The position numbers and the translations under genes were made by a program. Shown one piece after another: positions 1 to 8,334 of a stretch of 41,495 nucleotides of DNA. The notes beneath the pieces are model-generated. The model was not told the DNA's origin. It was given only the letters and a program-made list of their open reading frames with translations, and searched no databases. Within the stretch, counting starts at the first letter, position 1; each line of letters begins with the position of its first letter. Source of the DNA: Actinomycetota bacterium (GTDB taxonomy: Bacteria; Actinomycetota; Aquicultoria; Aquicultorales; Aquicultoraceae); assembly GCA_030018005.1 (NCBI GenBank), contig JASEGT010000013.1, forward strand, positions 1-41,495, given 5' to 3'.

Positions 1-10
1 CCGTTAGAAA

Positions 11-1279
11 CTACCGTTTAAGATTGACCAACTCCTGCAACATCTCGTCGGATGTGCTGATAATACGCGAGTTCGCCTGGAAGCCGCGCTGGGTGATAAT
101 CATGTTAGTAAACTCTCGCGACAGGTCCACATTTGACATCTCGAGTGCTCCGGAGACGAGCGTTCCGTTCGCACCGGTCGCCGGGACACCGTATTGAAGC
201 TCACCCGAGTTGTTCGACTGCTTAAATGCGTTAGCACCTGCTTTCAAAAGACCGGCCGGGTTTCCGAAGACACCCAGCGCTATCCTGCCCAATTCCTGGT
301 TCATGCCATTGGTGAAGGTGCCGGTGATAACACCGTCTACACCGATGAAGAAATTCTCAAGAACACCCATCGGGAAGCCATCCTGGTACTGTGCGGCGAT
401 GTCGGATTTATCAGATGCGAACTGGATGGAACGTGCAAAATCCAAGGTGACATTGACCGGATCGGCTCCGTTTCCCGGATTGACCACAAGCGCCGGAATC
501 GTTGAGGTTTCCGGGTCGATTACTGTCTCGGTGTCGATCGAGCCATCGGCGTTGAATATGAGTGTTCCCGAGCCGCCACTGGGAATCCATGTCGGTGCAA
601 CTGTCGTAATCGCATAGTTCCAGGTATTTGCTGCGACCTGCTTGGTAAAAGCAAAGGTCAGGTTGTGCGCAGTGCCTTGGCTATCGTATACTTGAACCGT
701 CGCGTTCGCGACATATCCGGTAGACTCATCCGCGTCTAAGTTGCCCGTAAAAGTGACGTTACTCGTGCCCTTCGCCAACATCAACTGCCCCATCGGAATA
801 TTGATATGTGTCGGACTCATGCTCGTATCTATCGTGCCCGGTTTCGCCGCGTTGTTGCCGGACTCCCAGCCCATGACATAGTAACCCGTCGCGGGGTCGA
901 CGAGGTCTTTCTTCAAGTTGACATCGAACGCTCCGACCCTACTGAATACCTTTCCCTGCCTGGTGTCGAGAACAAAGAAGCCCTCACCCTGGATTGCGAG
1001 ATCGGTTGATTTTCCGGTCGACTCAAGCGAGCCTTGACTCATAAGCGTATCGACAGAGCGGACCATCATGCCGAGACCAACCTGGTGTGCGTTCGAGCCG
1101 CCGAGGCCTTCTGAAGGGGCACTTGCCGCTCTGGTCAACTCGTAGACCATATCCTGGAACGTAACGCGGCTCGACTTGAAGCCGACTGTGTTGACGTTTG
1201 CAATGTTGTTACCTATGACATCCATGCGGGCCTGGTGGTTACGTAAACCTGAAACTGCACTAAACATTGAGCGCATCAT
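11..1279 (-). CDS. flgE: Flagellar hook protein FlgE
   Basis: FlgE polymerises outside the cell into the hook that joins rod and filament. The 422-residue product starts MMRSMFSAVSGLRNHQ and carries the rod/hook signature NNIANVNTVGFK at about residues 24-35. A central beta-rich part follows, then the conserved C-terminal helix containing SNVDLSREFTNMI. Length and both termini fit FlgE rather than the shorter FlgF/FlgG. A GGAGG site lies about 11 bases before the start; a second ATG follows directly. It is the last gene of the basal-body operon inside the window, separated from the upstream TIGR02530 gene by 126 bp that hold a strong RNA structure (1331-1398). The stop lies 10 bases from the window edge. 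Function is secure from sequence. Confidence 0.95.
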   Translation of the reverse strand: MMRSMFSAVSGLRNHQARMDVIGNNIANVNTVGFKSSRVTFQDMVYELTRAASAPSEGLGGSNAHQVGLGMMVRSVDTLMSQGSLESTGKSTDLAIQGEGFFVLDTRQGKVFSRVGAFDVNLKKDLVDPATGYYVMGWESGNNAAKPGTIDTSMSPTHINIPMGQLMLAKGTSNVTFTGNLDADESTGYVANATVQVYDSQGTAHNLTFAFTKQVAANTWNYAITTVAPTWIPSGGSGTLIFNADGSIDTETVIDPETSTIPALVVNPGNGADPVNVTLDFARSIQFASDKSDIAAQYQDGFPMGVLENFFIGVDGVITGTFTNGMNQELGRIALGVFGNPAGLLKAGANAFKQSNNSGELQYGVPATGANGTLVSGALEMSNVDLSREFTNMIITQRGFQANSRIISTSDEMLQELVNLKR

Positions 1280-1330
1280 AGCGCATCTACCTCCTAAATA
1301 ATCCGTAGTTTTTAATAATCTCGCCCGTGG

Positions 1331-1398
1331 TGAACTGGCCTCGACTAGTCGCCTCTATCGTTTGGCGACTACGAACTTCCTCAGAGAGGTCCAGTTCA
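1331..1398 (-). promoter_or_regulatory. Nested RNA structure in the flgE leader
   Basis: In the flgE-sense strand an outer helix, TGAACTGG with CCAGTTCA (1391-1398 and 1331-1338), encloses an inner helix, TAGTCGCC with GGCGACTA (1364-1371 and 1346-1353), around a 10-base loop. A CCTC segment just inside the outer helix can pair either with a GAGG three bases away or with a GAGG next to the far arm of the outer helix, so two folds are possible. A T-run precedes rather than follows the structure, so it is not an ordinary terminator. It ends about 52 bases before the flgE start. No known riboswitch class was recognised; the function is unknown. Confidence 0.6.
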
Positions 1399-1405
1399 AA
1401 AAAAC

Positions 1406-1795
1406 CTACATAATCACGGCGCTATCGATGTTTGTGAAAACGTTTTCCTTCAAGTTCTTATCATCGACCGCTGTGATAACAGTTTTGTTCTTAATGCTCA
1501 CCACGAGAGCTACATCATCGACGAGCACGAGCGACTCACGCGCGCCTTTGCTCGCCGCCTTGTCTACACCGGTATGAAGCCGGCTTAACTGTGACTCGGT
1601 CAGCTTGATATTTCGCGCTTCCAACCTGGCCTTTGCATGAGCTGAGAACTTGAGTTCATTGCCGATTTCTTGCGTCAGAACGTCTTTAAACGACGATCCT
1701 TGGGTGGCGGCGGTCTTATCGACCCGCTTTTTATCTCCTTCTATCCGCTCCATCGGCCGTATAGGTTGCTGGTGCACGAAAATCTTATCCGTCAC
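1406..1795 (-). CDS. Flagellar operon protein, TIGR02530 (flg_new) type
   Basis: This 129-residue protein resembles the small flagellar-operon family TIGR02530, found between flgD and flgE in many Gram-positive flagellar clusters. The recognisable core runs from FKDVLTQEI through FSAHAKARLEARNI to LVLVDDVALVVSIKNKTVITAV, which I read as a helical N-terminal half and a beta-rich C-terminal half. No signal peptide or membrane segment is present. The start is GTG, with GGAGG placed 7 bases upstream. Its location between flgD and flgE suggests a role in hook assembly, but the biochemical role of the family is not established as far as I know. Confidence 0.85.
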   Translation of the reverse strand: MTDKIFVHQQPIRPMERIEGDKKRVDKTAATQGSSFKDVLTQEIGNELKFSAHAKARLEARNIKLTESQLSRLHTGVDKAASKGARESLVLVDDVALVVSIKNKTVITAVDDKNLKENVFTNIDSAVIM

Positions 1796-1837
1796 GTATG
1801 ACCTCCTTTCTTTAAATGCTCAAGAATCTTCTAGTCA

Positions 1838-2332
1838 TTAGGCACTAGCATCAGTTATCGGCAGCTCGTCTGCTTGCTCGCAATAGGCACTAGTATTAGT
1901 CATTGGTATCTGGGCCGCTTTCTCGTAAATTCTGGCGATCTCACTCAGGCTTAATTGCGTCTTCCCGACTACAAGCTTCGGCTCGCCTTCGACGTAGCGA
2001 ACCTCCTTGACAGCCCCGGATATGGTACCGTCTAGCGTGACGCCATCGACTTCCTTGCCAATCAAGCTGCTTGCCTGAGTCATCTGCGACCATTTAAGCA
2101 TCTTATCGAACTTGTCGTTCAAGTTCTGCATCTGCTCGAGTGAGTTGAATTGAGCAAGCTGCGCGATATACTCGGTGTCTTTGACCGGCTCAAGCGGATC
2201 TTGGTGCCGCATCTGGGTTATCAGAAGCTGCAAGAAGCTGTCTTTGCCGAGCCCGTCGCCGAGTGTCATCGTCTTGTTCTGGCCGCTCTCGACACCTGTC
2301 GAGCTAGCCTGGTAGACTGCGCCTACCGTCAT
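1838..2332 (-). CDS. flgD: Hook-capping / hook assembly scaffold FlgD
   Basis: FlgD caps the growing hook and allows FlgE subunits to add. The N-terminal family signature LGKDSFLQLLITQMRHQDPLEP is followed by DTEYIAQLAQFNSLEQMQNL. At 164 residues this is the short Bacillus-type form, without the C-terminal Ig-like/tudor extension of enterobacterial FlgD. An upstream ATG at 2338 lies only 2 bases after GGAGG; the ATG at 2332 has 8 bases of spacing and is preferred. The last 20 or so residues are not family-like and are encoded by an imperfect 45-bp-period direct repeat (1839-1857 and 1884-1902), so the C-terminus may have been extended by a local duplication. Confidence 0.92.
   Translation of the reverse strand: MTVGAVYQASSTGVESGQNKTMTLGDGLGKDSFLQLLITQMRHQDPLEPVKDTEYIAQLAQFNSLEQMQNLNDKFDKMLKWSQMTQASSLIGKEVDGVTLDGTISGAVKEVRYVEGEPKLVVGKTQLSLSEIARIYEKAAQIPMTNTSAYCEQADELPITDASA
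1839..1902. repeat. Short direct repeat at the 3' end of flgD
   Basis: Two 19-base copies beginning TAGGCACTAG occur at 1839-1857 and 1884-1902, with 16 of 19 positions identical and a period of 45 bp (15 codons). On the coding strand they encode the similar peptides TNTSAY and TDASA, and the second copy contains the stop codon. All three differences are C/T transitions. It looks like a small local duplication at the gene end. Confidence 0.6.
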
Positions 2333-2344
2333 AATCATCGCCTC

Positions 2345-4006
2345 CTATGCCAACAAGTTTACGGCTATATTGCCTTCGATATTGCTGCTGGCCTTGATGT
2401 TCTGCACTTCGCCTTCCATATTCACGAACCCGTTCTCCGCCAGCGTATCGGCACGGTTTCTGTAGAGACCCTGTCCGCCACGGCCTTGCTGTTGCCCTAC
2501 GGATACATCGAACTTGCTAACTTGAATACCCTGGCTTTCCAGAGATTGCTTGAGGCTCTGCAAATTTGCCTCGAGCAATTCTTTTACCTGGTGCGATGAT
2601 GCATCGAGCACTGCCTTCATCGAACCGTTTTCGACGAGCAGATGTATCCTGAGTTCTCCTAGATGCTTGGGATGAAGCTGGATTTTAGCCTCGCCCTTGC
2701 CCTCGGACAGAAGTACGTCGAATTTCTCGACGAAACTATCGCTTACTTGGCGCATTACACTGTGTGGATCGGTTGCACCTGCCTTTGCCGACTCTGTATT
2801 ATTCGCCATGTGCTGAGCAAAGCTGCCCTTAGAAACGCTTGAGTTTCGCTCGACTGCCGAGCCGTTGACTTGAAGGTTCGTTTCGCTGGATGAGTCCTGC
2901 GACGTACCGGCCTCGCTTCGGCCTTCTTCGACTTCCGATCCCGCAACCTCGATAAGCGCCGTATCCTCTATTTGGGCCTCAGTCATGCCGGTATCCTCTG
3001 CCCTACGACCTTCCTTCGCGGATATGGTCTCCGGCAGGACAACCGTATCGTTGTCGATCACGGCCGTCATCGCATCGTTTACTCCGCTTTGCCGAGCGCT
3101 AACCGGATTATGCGCGTTCTCGCTCGCATTAGAGGATACTGTAGGTTTGTTTGCGACCACCATCTTCAAGCCATCCGCTGCTAATCCCTCGTTGTCACCT
3201 ACCTTACCGTCAAGGGCAGGACTAGCTATCGGCATCTGACTCTCAGCAAATTGCTGTGCCGCATCGTTTTTGAAAGCGGCGGGTGCGGCGTGCATCATTT
3301 TCGCGTTGATATTGCCTAAACCCCGCAGCGTGGTAACCATGTTAGCGTGTGGGTTAGATGCGCCTGCTTTGTCCACTTGGGCCTGTTCTGCGTTGATCAC
3401 ATGCGCAATAAGCTTGAAGCGCAGCATATCAGTTTCCGAGCCTTCGGCCAAAGGCGGCTTTGCCCCGTCTTTCAGATGCAGATTAAGCTTAAGTCTTAAC
3501 GGCTCCGGAAGGGTTTCAACAGACTCCTCCAGCGCGCTCTGTGCTCCTTCGCCATTGACGACATCCTTGAGGTTTAGCAAGGCTTTCAGGATAAGATGAT
3601 TTCCCTTCATCTTCTCCGGGTTTTCGCTAAGCTTGGATATCGAATCGGTGATTGCACCTTTGAGTCCTTCAATCTGAGGCTCGATCGTGTGCCCGCCAAG
3701 CAATGATGTCATTACCCCCTCCAGCTTGTCGCCGAGGGCAGTCAATGCATCTCCCACTTCCCGAAGCATCACTAAAAGTTGTTCCTCGCTCATCTTTTGG
3801 TTGGCAAGTAAACATGTCGGAGTATTACCGAGTACGCCGGCTTCTGCTTCGGCCGGGATTAAACTTTTCACGTTAATGTTCTCTGAGATCATACCGGCGA
3901 GCAGACCCTCAAAATCTTGAGTGGCCTCTTTTAAGTCCGCTCCTTGCGCCTGCGTGGATGGCTGACTCTGAATAGAGCCGGATATAAGAAGCTGAGCTAT
4001 GTTCAT
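2345..4006 (-). CDS. fliK: Flagellar hook-length control protein FliK
   Basis: FliK is a secreted ruler that stops hook growth and switches export specificity. The 553-residue product has a long, low-complexity, weakly conserved N-terminal region (about 1-410) rich in E, S, A and N. A compact C-terminal Flg_hook domain follows at about 425-520, with the recognisable stretch KIQLHPKHLGELRIHLLVE and then MKAVLDASSHQVKELL. A Q/G-rich tail comes after it. The ATG has a GGGAGG site 8 bases upstream. It lies between the ylxF-like gene and flgD, the usual Gram-positive order. The long variable part is normal for FliK, so only the C-terminal domain supports the name. Confidence 0.92.
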   Translation of the reverse strand: MNIAQLLISGSIQSQPSTQAQGADLKEATQDFEGLLAGMISENINVKSLIPAEAEAGVLGNTPTCLLANQKMSEEQLLVMLREVGDALTALGDKLEGVMTSLLGGHTIEPQIEGLKGAITDSISKLSENPEKMKGNHLILKALLNLKDVVNGEGAQSALEESVETLPEPLRLKLNLHLKDGAKPPLAEGSETDMLRFKLIAHVINAEQAQVDKAGASNPHANMVTTLRGLGNINAKMMHAAPAAFKNDAAQQFAESQMPIASPALDGKVGDNEGLAADGLKMVVANKPTVSSNASENAHNPVSARQSGVNDAMTAVIDNDTVVLPETISAKEGRRAEDTGMTEAQIEDTALIEVAGSEVEEGRSEAGTSQDSSSETNLQVNGSAVERNSSVSKGSFAQHMANNTESAKAGATDPHSVMRQVSDSFVEKFDVLLSEGKGEAKIQLHPKHLGELRIHLLVENGSMKAVLDASSHQVKELLEANLQSLKQSLESQGIQVSKFDVSVGQQQGRGGQGLYRNRADTLAENGFVNMEGEVQNIKASSNIEGNIAVNLLA

Positions 4007-4041
4007 ATTTTCACCTCCCTTCAGCGAAATCGGCCAAACGC

Positions 4042-4527
4042 CTAGAGGCCGAGTTTCTTGCTTAGAGTGGCAGCGCGATCCGTATCCATGGCAGACAGCA
4101 CTTCGGCAGCTATCTCCTCATCCATCACGCTTAATATAGACACAGCTTCGTTGTCTGTGAGCTTGGACATAATAATGGCCGCTTGGCCGGAGTCCATCGC
4201 TTCATAGATCTTAACAAGTCTTCTAAGCTTGTCCGAACTTTTGTCTTCCCCCGCTGCTGGATCCTCAGACGTTGTCGTTGTCGTTAGTATCGTCGTTGTT
4301 GTTGTCGTCGTCGTTGTTTCGGACCCGGTTCCCGCTGCTGTGGTCGTTGTAGTCGACCCACTCTTATCCCTTTTATCGGTTTCTTCCTTCGCGACATTAG
4401 TCTTTTTCTTAGCCGGAAAGTTTATAACGCCGGTGTATTTGAGCGAGCCCAGCAGGACTACCGCATATACCAATATCAAGATAATGCTGAGCGAAGCTCC
4501 GCCTTTCTTCTTTTTGTCAGCGCTCAT
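4042..4527 (-). CDS. YlxF/MotE-like membrane protein with MgtE-N-type domain
   Basis: This 161-residue protein begins with a lysine-rich cytoplasmic start (KKKKGG). One membrane segment follows (about 13-35, ending SLKYTGVI), then a very threonine-rich linker (about 58-92) and a C-terminal domain of about 60 residues resembling the MgtE N-terminal/MotE fold (IMSKLTDNEAVSILSVMDEE). The position between fliJ and fliK matches Bacillus ylxF. MotE of Sinorhizobium is a periplasmic chaperone, which gives a hint only. The gene starts inside the stop of the upstream 61-residue ORF (ATGA overlap), so translation is probably coupled. The Thr run is encoded by near-repetitive ACN codons. Confidence 0.8.
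   Translation of the reverse strand: MSADKKKKGGASLSIILILVYAVVLLGSLKYTGVINFPAKKKTNVAKEETDKRDKSGSTTTTTAAGTGSETTTTTTTTTILTTTTTSEDPAAGEDKSSDKLRRLVKIYEAMDSGQAAIIMSKLTDNEAVSILSVMDEEIAAEVLSAMDTDRAATLSKKLGL
4268..4356. repeat. Degenerate threonine-codon microsatellite
   Basis: A GTT/GTC-rich trinucleotide tract on the plus strand (ACA-lacking ACN codons on the minus strand) encodes about 20 threonines in the linker of the ylxF-like protein, interrupted by a few A, G, S and E codons. Codons alternate AAC/GAC in the complementary frame, so the tract is not a pure single-unit repeat. It could still change length by slippage in multiples of three without breaking the frame. Confidence 0.6.
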
Positions 4528-4709
4528 CTGCTCAACCCCTTGAGTTCTCTCCAGCGTCGCGTGACTTTCTCCACATAGGCCTGCGTTTCTTTAAACGGCG
4601 GTATCCCTTCGCGAGTCTCAGGCGATTTTTGTTGCGACGGCGTAAAAGCGCTTAGACGGTTTTGTATCTCGTAAATGCGCGAGACGACTCGGTCAAGATT
4701 GCTCGGCAT
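4524..4709 (-). CDS. Small hypothetical protein between fliJ and ylxF
   Basis: A 61-residue basic protein (MPSNLDRVVSRIYEIQNRLS...) with no membrane segment and no family I recognise. It is probably real: a strong AGGAGGAG site lies just before the ATG, the start overlaps the end of fliJ by 17 bases, and the stop overlaps the start of the ylxF-like gene by 4 bases. The helix-forming N-terminal half (IYEIQNRLS) and the position suggest a partner of the export apparatus or an adaptor for the neighbouring membrane protein. That is inference only. A search of other flagellar operons for short ORFs in this position would be informative. Confidence 0.7.
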   Translation of the reverse strand: MPSNLDRVVSRIYEIQNRLSAFTPSQQKSPETREGIPPFKETQAYVEKVTRRWRELKGLSR

Positions 4710-5172
4710 TACTCCTCCTTAGCGGATTCCCATCGTCCCTGTTGTGACGCACTGTCGCAATCTCATCGATTATGCCCTGCTCGACTCGTTCGGCCTCCAA
4801 CTTATACTCGCTAAGCTGTTTTTCCTCTAGCTTCTCTAGAGCCTTCCGGTCTTTCGCGGCCTCGAGTAAGCGCTCTTGGACTTTTCTAACCTCAGTCGCA
4901 ACGCTTGCTACCAGGGATAATTGGACCTCTATCTGACGCTCTAATCGTTCTATGAATTTTTGATGCACCGATATCTCGGTCGCATCTAAGGCGGAATTTT
5001 GCTTTTCGCGTAGGGCTTTATGTGAGTCGGCAAGGCGAACGTTGAGCTGCGTCAAGCGCTCTTTTTCAAACTCATACAACCGCTTTACCTCAGCCAACTC
5101 CTTCTTCACCAGATCTTCCTTCTTCTGTCGATGATGGAGAACCGACTTTAGCTTAAAGACAAATCTATTCAT
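4693..5172 (-). CDS. fliJ: Flagellar export chaperone/ATPase stalk FliJ
   Basis: FliJ is a coiled-coil protein that inserts in the FliI hexamer and couples it to the FlhA export gate. This 159-residue, highly charged product is almost wholly helical, with the typical FliJ start (RFVFKLKSVLHHRQKKEDLVKKEL) and a later heptad region (QKFIERLERQIEVQLSLV). Its position directly after fliI supports the name. The ATG has AAGGG upstream. The end overlaps the next small ORF. Sequence conservation in this family is low, so the assignment rests on start motif, length, coiled-coil character and context. Confidence 0.88.
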   Translation of the reverse strand: MNRFVFKLKSVLHHRQKKEDLVKKELAEVKRLYEFEKERLTQLNVRLADSHKALREKQNSALDATEISVHQKFIERLERQIEVQLSLVASVATEVRKVQERLLEAAKDRKALEKLEEKQLSEYKLEAERVEQGIIDEIATVRHNRDDGNPLRRSNAEQS

Positions 5173-5180
5173 AGTGTCCC

Positions 5181-6524
5181 TTAGAACTCTTGTTGCTCGG
5201 CGAATATTTCCAGTAGTTCGGCTACCGTATCGTTAAAGGGAAGCGCTTCTTCGACATCTTGTTTCAAGAACGCTCTCGCCTGGTCTATCAAATCTATAGC
5301 GTAGTCTATGCGCGGGTTGCTGCCGCTGACATAAGCGCCGATATTGATGAGATCTTCGGCCTCCCTGTGTGTGGCGAGCACGTCGCGCAACCGGCCTGAG
5401 CCTGCCATGTGTTCTGTGCTTACGATATCGGGCATCACCCTGCTTACGCTCTGCAAAACATCGATCGCTGGATAATGGTTTTGAGCAGCGAGTCTTCGAG
5501 ATAGGACAATATGACCGTCGAGAATTCCCCGGACTGCATCGGCAATAGGCTCATTCATGTCATCCGCCTCGACCAGCACCGTATAAAGCCCGGTAATCGT
5601 GCCGTGTTGAGCGGTACCTGAGCGCTCAAGCAACTTCGGCAGGAGCGCGAAGACAGACGGTGTGTAGCCGCGGGTCGCCGGAGGCTCACCGATTGCGAGA
5701 CCGACTTCGCGCTGTGACATAGCAAACCTTGTCACAGAATCCATCATCAACATCACGTCGAGGCCTTGGTCTCTAAAATATTCGGCAATCGCCGTTGCCG
5801 CGAAAGCACCTTTCAGACGTATCAGCGCCGGCTTGTCGGATGTTGCCACAACCACGACCGAACGCGCCAAGCCTTCCTCGCCTAAATCTTTTTCGATGAA
5901 GTCGCGAACCTCCCTGCCCCTCTCACCAATCAGCCCGATAACATTGACATCCGCATTCGTATTTCTGGCGATCATGCCGAGAAGCGTGCTTTTTCCGACA
6001 CCACTGCCGGCGAATATGCCGATTCTTTGCCCCCTGCCGCATGTCAAAACCCCATCCAGGGCCTTAACTCCTAGCGTGAGAGGTTCACTGATCCGCGCGC
6101 GCTTTAGTGGGTTTGGGGGTTGGTTGTGAAGCGGGTACTCCTTTTCGGGAAATATCAGACCCTTATCATCTAAGGGATTACCTAGGCCATCTATGACTCT
6201 GCCCAAGAGGGACTTGCCGACTCCTACCGATAGAAACTTGCCGCTCGCCACTACCTCGCAGCCCGGTTTGATGCCACTCATATCTCCAAGAGGCATGAGA
6301 AGCACTCTATTCTCCTTAAAACCGACGACTTCAGCCTCGACCGGAGGCTGGTTTCTAGATATGTGCAAATAGCAGAGCTCGCCGACCTGAGCAGGTGGCC
6401 CTTGCGATTCGATTACGAGGCCTACAACCTGGGTAACCCGGCCATTCTGCTTTATCGCCGATATTCTCCTGACGGCATCGTGTAGCTTGACGAAATCCGG
6501 TTTGCTCTGTTGCGAATCAATCAA
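5181..6524 (-). CDS. fliI: Flagellum-specific type III export ATPase FliI
   Basis: FliI is the cytoplasmic ATPase of the flagellar type III export system, related to F1-beta. In the 447-residue sequence the Walker A loop GSGVGKST is at 173-180, with a catalytic-region match GLIGERGREVRDFIE shortly after. The Walker B strand is VMLMMDSVTRFA, and the family stretch EPPATRGYTPSVFALLPKL follows. The N-terminal beta-barrel part and helical C-terminus are complete. Translation appears to start at TTG, overlapping the fliH stop by 8 bases, with AGGGGAG about 9 bases upstream. The overlap suggests translational coupling of fliH, fliI and fliJ. Confidence 0.97.
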   Translation of the reverse strand: MIDSQQSKPDFVKLHDAVRRISAIKQNGRVTQVVGLVIESQGPPAQVGELCYLHISRNQPPVEAEVVGFKENRVLLMPLGDMSGIKPGCEVVASGKFLSVGVGKSLLGRVIDGLGNPLDDKGLIFPEKEYPLHNQPPNPLKRARISEPLTLGVKALDGVLTCGRGQRIGIFAGSGVGKSTLLGMIARNTNADVNVIGLIGERGREVRDFIEKDLGEEGLARSVVVVATSDKPALIRLKGAFAATAIAEYFRDQGLDVMLMMDSVTRFAMSQREVGLAIGEPPATRGYTPSVFALLPKLLERSGTAQHGTITGLYTVLVEADDMNEPIADAVRGILDGHIVLSRRLAAQNHYPAIDVLQSVSRVMPDIVSTEHMAGSGRLRDVLATHREAEDLINIGAYVSGSNPRIDYAIDLIDQARAFLKQDVEEALPFNDTVAELLEIFAEQQEF

Positions 6525-7173
6525 CGTCGATTGCTCCCCTTAAGGACTGCTTGACCTCATTTAATTGAGACTCGATTCCAGCGTCGATATTACCGGCATT
6601 AGTCTCTATCACGCACCCGCCCCTTCTTATCCTGCGGTCTGCGATCAACTCTATTTTTTGAATCCCATCCATGGCGCACATGAGATCTTCTTTCGCTTCC
6701 TTCATCACCTCGAGATCCTCGGAGTTGACCCTTATCACGATATGCTCCCGCTCCACCGCCAAGAGCAACGCTTTTTTAGCTATGTTCGTTACGGTCTTAG
6801 GATTAAGTTTGACTTGTTCGGCAACAAGCTTTTCTGCTATATCCAGCGCCAGCTCGACGATATTTGTTTCTGCCCCATGGATAACCTTCCATTTTTGCTC
6901 GGAGGCTTCTTGGGCTAGAGCGATTATCGCTTGAGTCGTCTCGGCGACATACAACGCCGCCCTCGCCATGCCAACACGGAGCCCCTCTTCGCCGGCCCTG
7001 TTCTTGATTTCAGCCGCATCCACTTGCGCTTTTTCAATAATAGCGGCCGCTTGCGCTTGAGCATCGGCCAAGGCCTCGGGATTCCCTCTATGCCCAGACG
7101 CACCGGGCTCATAAGCCAGCCTGTCAAAACTCAGGCTCTTTACGCTGTCACGGTTGCGAATAATTCTAGACAA
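6517..7173 (-). CDS. fliH: Flagellar export ATPase regulator FliH
   Basis: FliH binds FliI as a dimer, regulates its ATPase and anchors it near the C-ring. The 218-residue protein has a variable N-terminus, an alanine/glutamine-rich coiled region (ALADAQAQAAAIIEKAQ at about 34-50) and the C-terminal FliH/V-ATPase-E-like domain (VELALDIAEKLVAEQVKLNP, then IELIADRRIRRGGCVIETN). The probable start is TTG overlapping the end of fliG by 8 bases. fliH and fliI follow directly, the standard order. The name is supported by C-terminal motifs and context. Confidence 0.93.
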   Translation of the reverse strand: MSRIIRNRDSVKSLSFDRLAYEPGASGHRGNPEALADAQAQAAAIIEKAQVDAAEIKNRAGEEGLRVGMARAALYVAETTQAIIALAQEASEQKWKVIHGAETNIVELALDIAEKLVAEQVKLNPKTVTNIAKKALLLAVEREHIVIRVNSEDLEVMKEAKEDLMCAMDGIQKIELIADRRIRRGGCVIETNAGNIDAGIESQLNEVKQSLRGAIDVD

Positions 7174-8206
7174 CTATTTCTTCCTCTCCGCCACGCGCTA
7201 TGATAATCTCGCCATCTTCCTCAAGGCGGCGGACTGTGTTTACTATCTCTTGCTGCGCGAGTTCTACGTCTTTCAGGCGAACCGGACCGAGAAACTCCAT
7301 ATCTTCGCGGAGCATTTCTCCGGCTCGTTGCGACATGTTGGCGAATATTTTCTCTTTGAGCTCATCATTTGCAGTCTTAAGCGCAAGCGCAAGTCTCTTA
7401 GTCTCGACCTCGCGAAGAACACGCTGAATTGCACGGTCTTCGAGGTTGATAACATCCTCGAACGTAAATAGCTTACGCCTTATCTCATCGGCAAGCTCGG
7501 GGTTTTCGTCCTCAAGAATCTCAAGAATCGCTCGCTCTGTGCCACGGTCAACTTGGTTGAGTATCTTGACTGTGGCATCGAGTCCACCCACGGCGGCATA
7601 CTCCTGACCTCTGGCAAGAGATGACACTTTGGATTCGAGGATATTTTCGACTTCAGCGATAATATCCGGGGTTGTCCTATCCATCAAAGCGATACGCCGC
7701 ACCACCTCAGCCCGCAAGACCGTCTCGAGCTGTTTTAGAATCAACGATGCCTGCTCCGGACGAAGATGGGTTAAGACAAGCGCAATAGTCTGCGGATGCT
7801 CATCCTCTATAAAACTTAGTATTTCGTTCGGATCGGCGTTACGCAAGAAATGAAATGGGGCTATTTCCAGGGTAGCGCTCAAGCGCTCTATAATCTCACG
7901 GGCCTTGTTCTTGCCGAGCGCCCGTTCCAGAATGTCGCTCGCGTACTCGAGCCCGCCAGAGGTGATGAAGCCTTGCGCTTCATATAAATCATGAAACTCG
8001 CTTAGAACCTTGTCGGTGACTCCTTGTGGCAACTTCTCGACGTGAGCTATCTCTGCAACCAGCAGTTCAACCTCGCCTTCGTTGAGCCTCTTTAGCACCT
8101 GTGCCGACAAATCCGGTCCCAATGCGAGTAGGAGAATTGCGGCTTTTTGCCTGTCTGATACTCCTTGCTTAGGACCTGCCGAACGCATCCTTGCCACCAC
8201 TTGCAA
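7166..8206 (-). CDS. fliG: Flagellar motor switch protein FliG
   Basis: FliG forms the upper C-ring and contacts the stator to generate torque and switch direction. The 346-residue sequence has an N-terminal domain that binds FliF, the middle-domain EHPQ motif in EDEHPQTIALVLTHL (about 133-147), and a C-terminal armadillo/torque domain with charged helices (FTFEDVINLEDRAIQRVLREV). Length is normal. The start is uncertain: TTG at 8206 lies 4 bases after GGGGG, and GTG codons at 8200 and 8197 are alternatives. A 128-bp gap separates it from fliF, unusually long for this otherwise packed operon. Confidence 0.96.
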   Translation of the reverse strand: MQVVARMRSAGPKQGVSDRQKAAILLLALGPDLSAQVLKRLNEGEVELLVAEIAHVEKLPQGVTDKVLSEFHDLYEAQGFITSGGLEYASDILERALGKNKAREIIERLSATLEIAPFHFLRNADPNEILSFIEDEHPQTIALVLTHLRPEQASLILKQLETVLRAEVVRRIALMDRTTPDIIAEVENILESKVSSLARGQEYAAVGGLDATVKILNQVDRGTERAILEILEDENPELADEIRRKLFTFEDVINLEDRAIQRVLREVETKRLALALKTANDELKEKIFANMSQRAGEMLREDMEFLGPVRLKDVELAQQEIVNTVRRLEEDGEIIIARGGEEEIVV

Positions 8207-8334
8207 TCAACCCCCGTGATACTTTATATAGAACTAAACTGCTTTCTCTTTGACCATTACAATATAAGACATAGGTCTTAAGACAAAAGGCCGGCATTTT
8301 GCGCCATGTGCTGGAGCCTGCGATAGCAGAGCCC

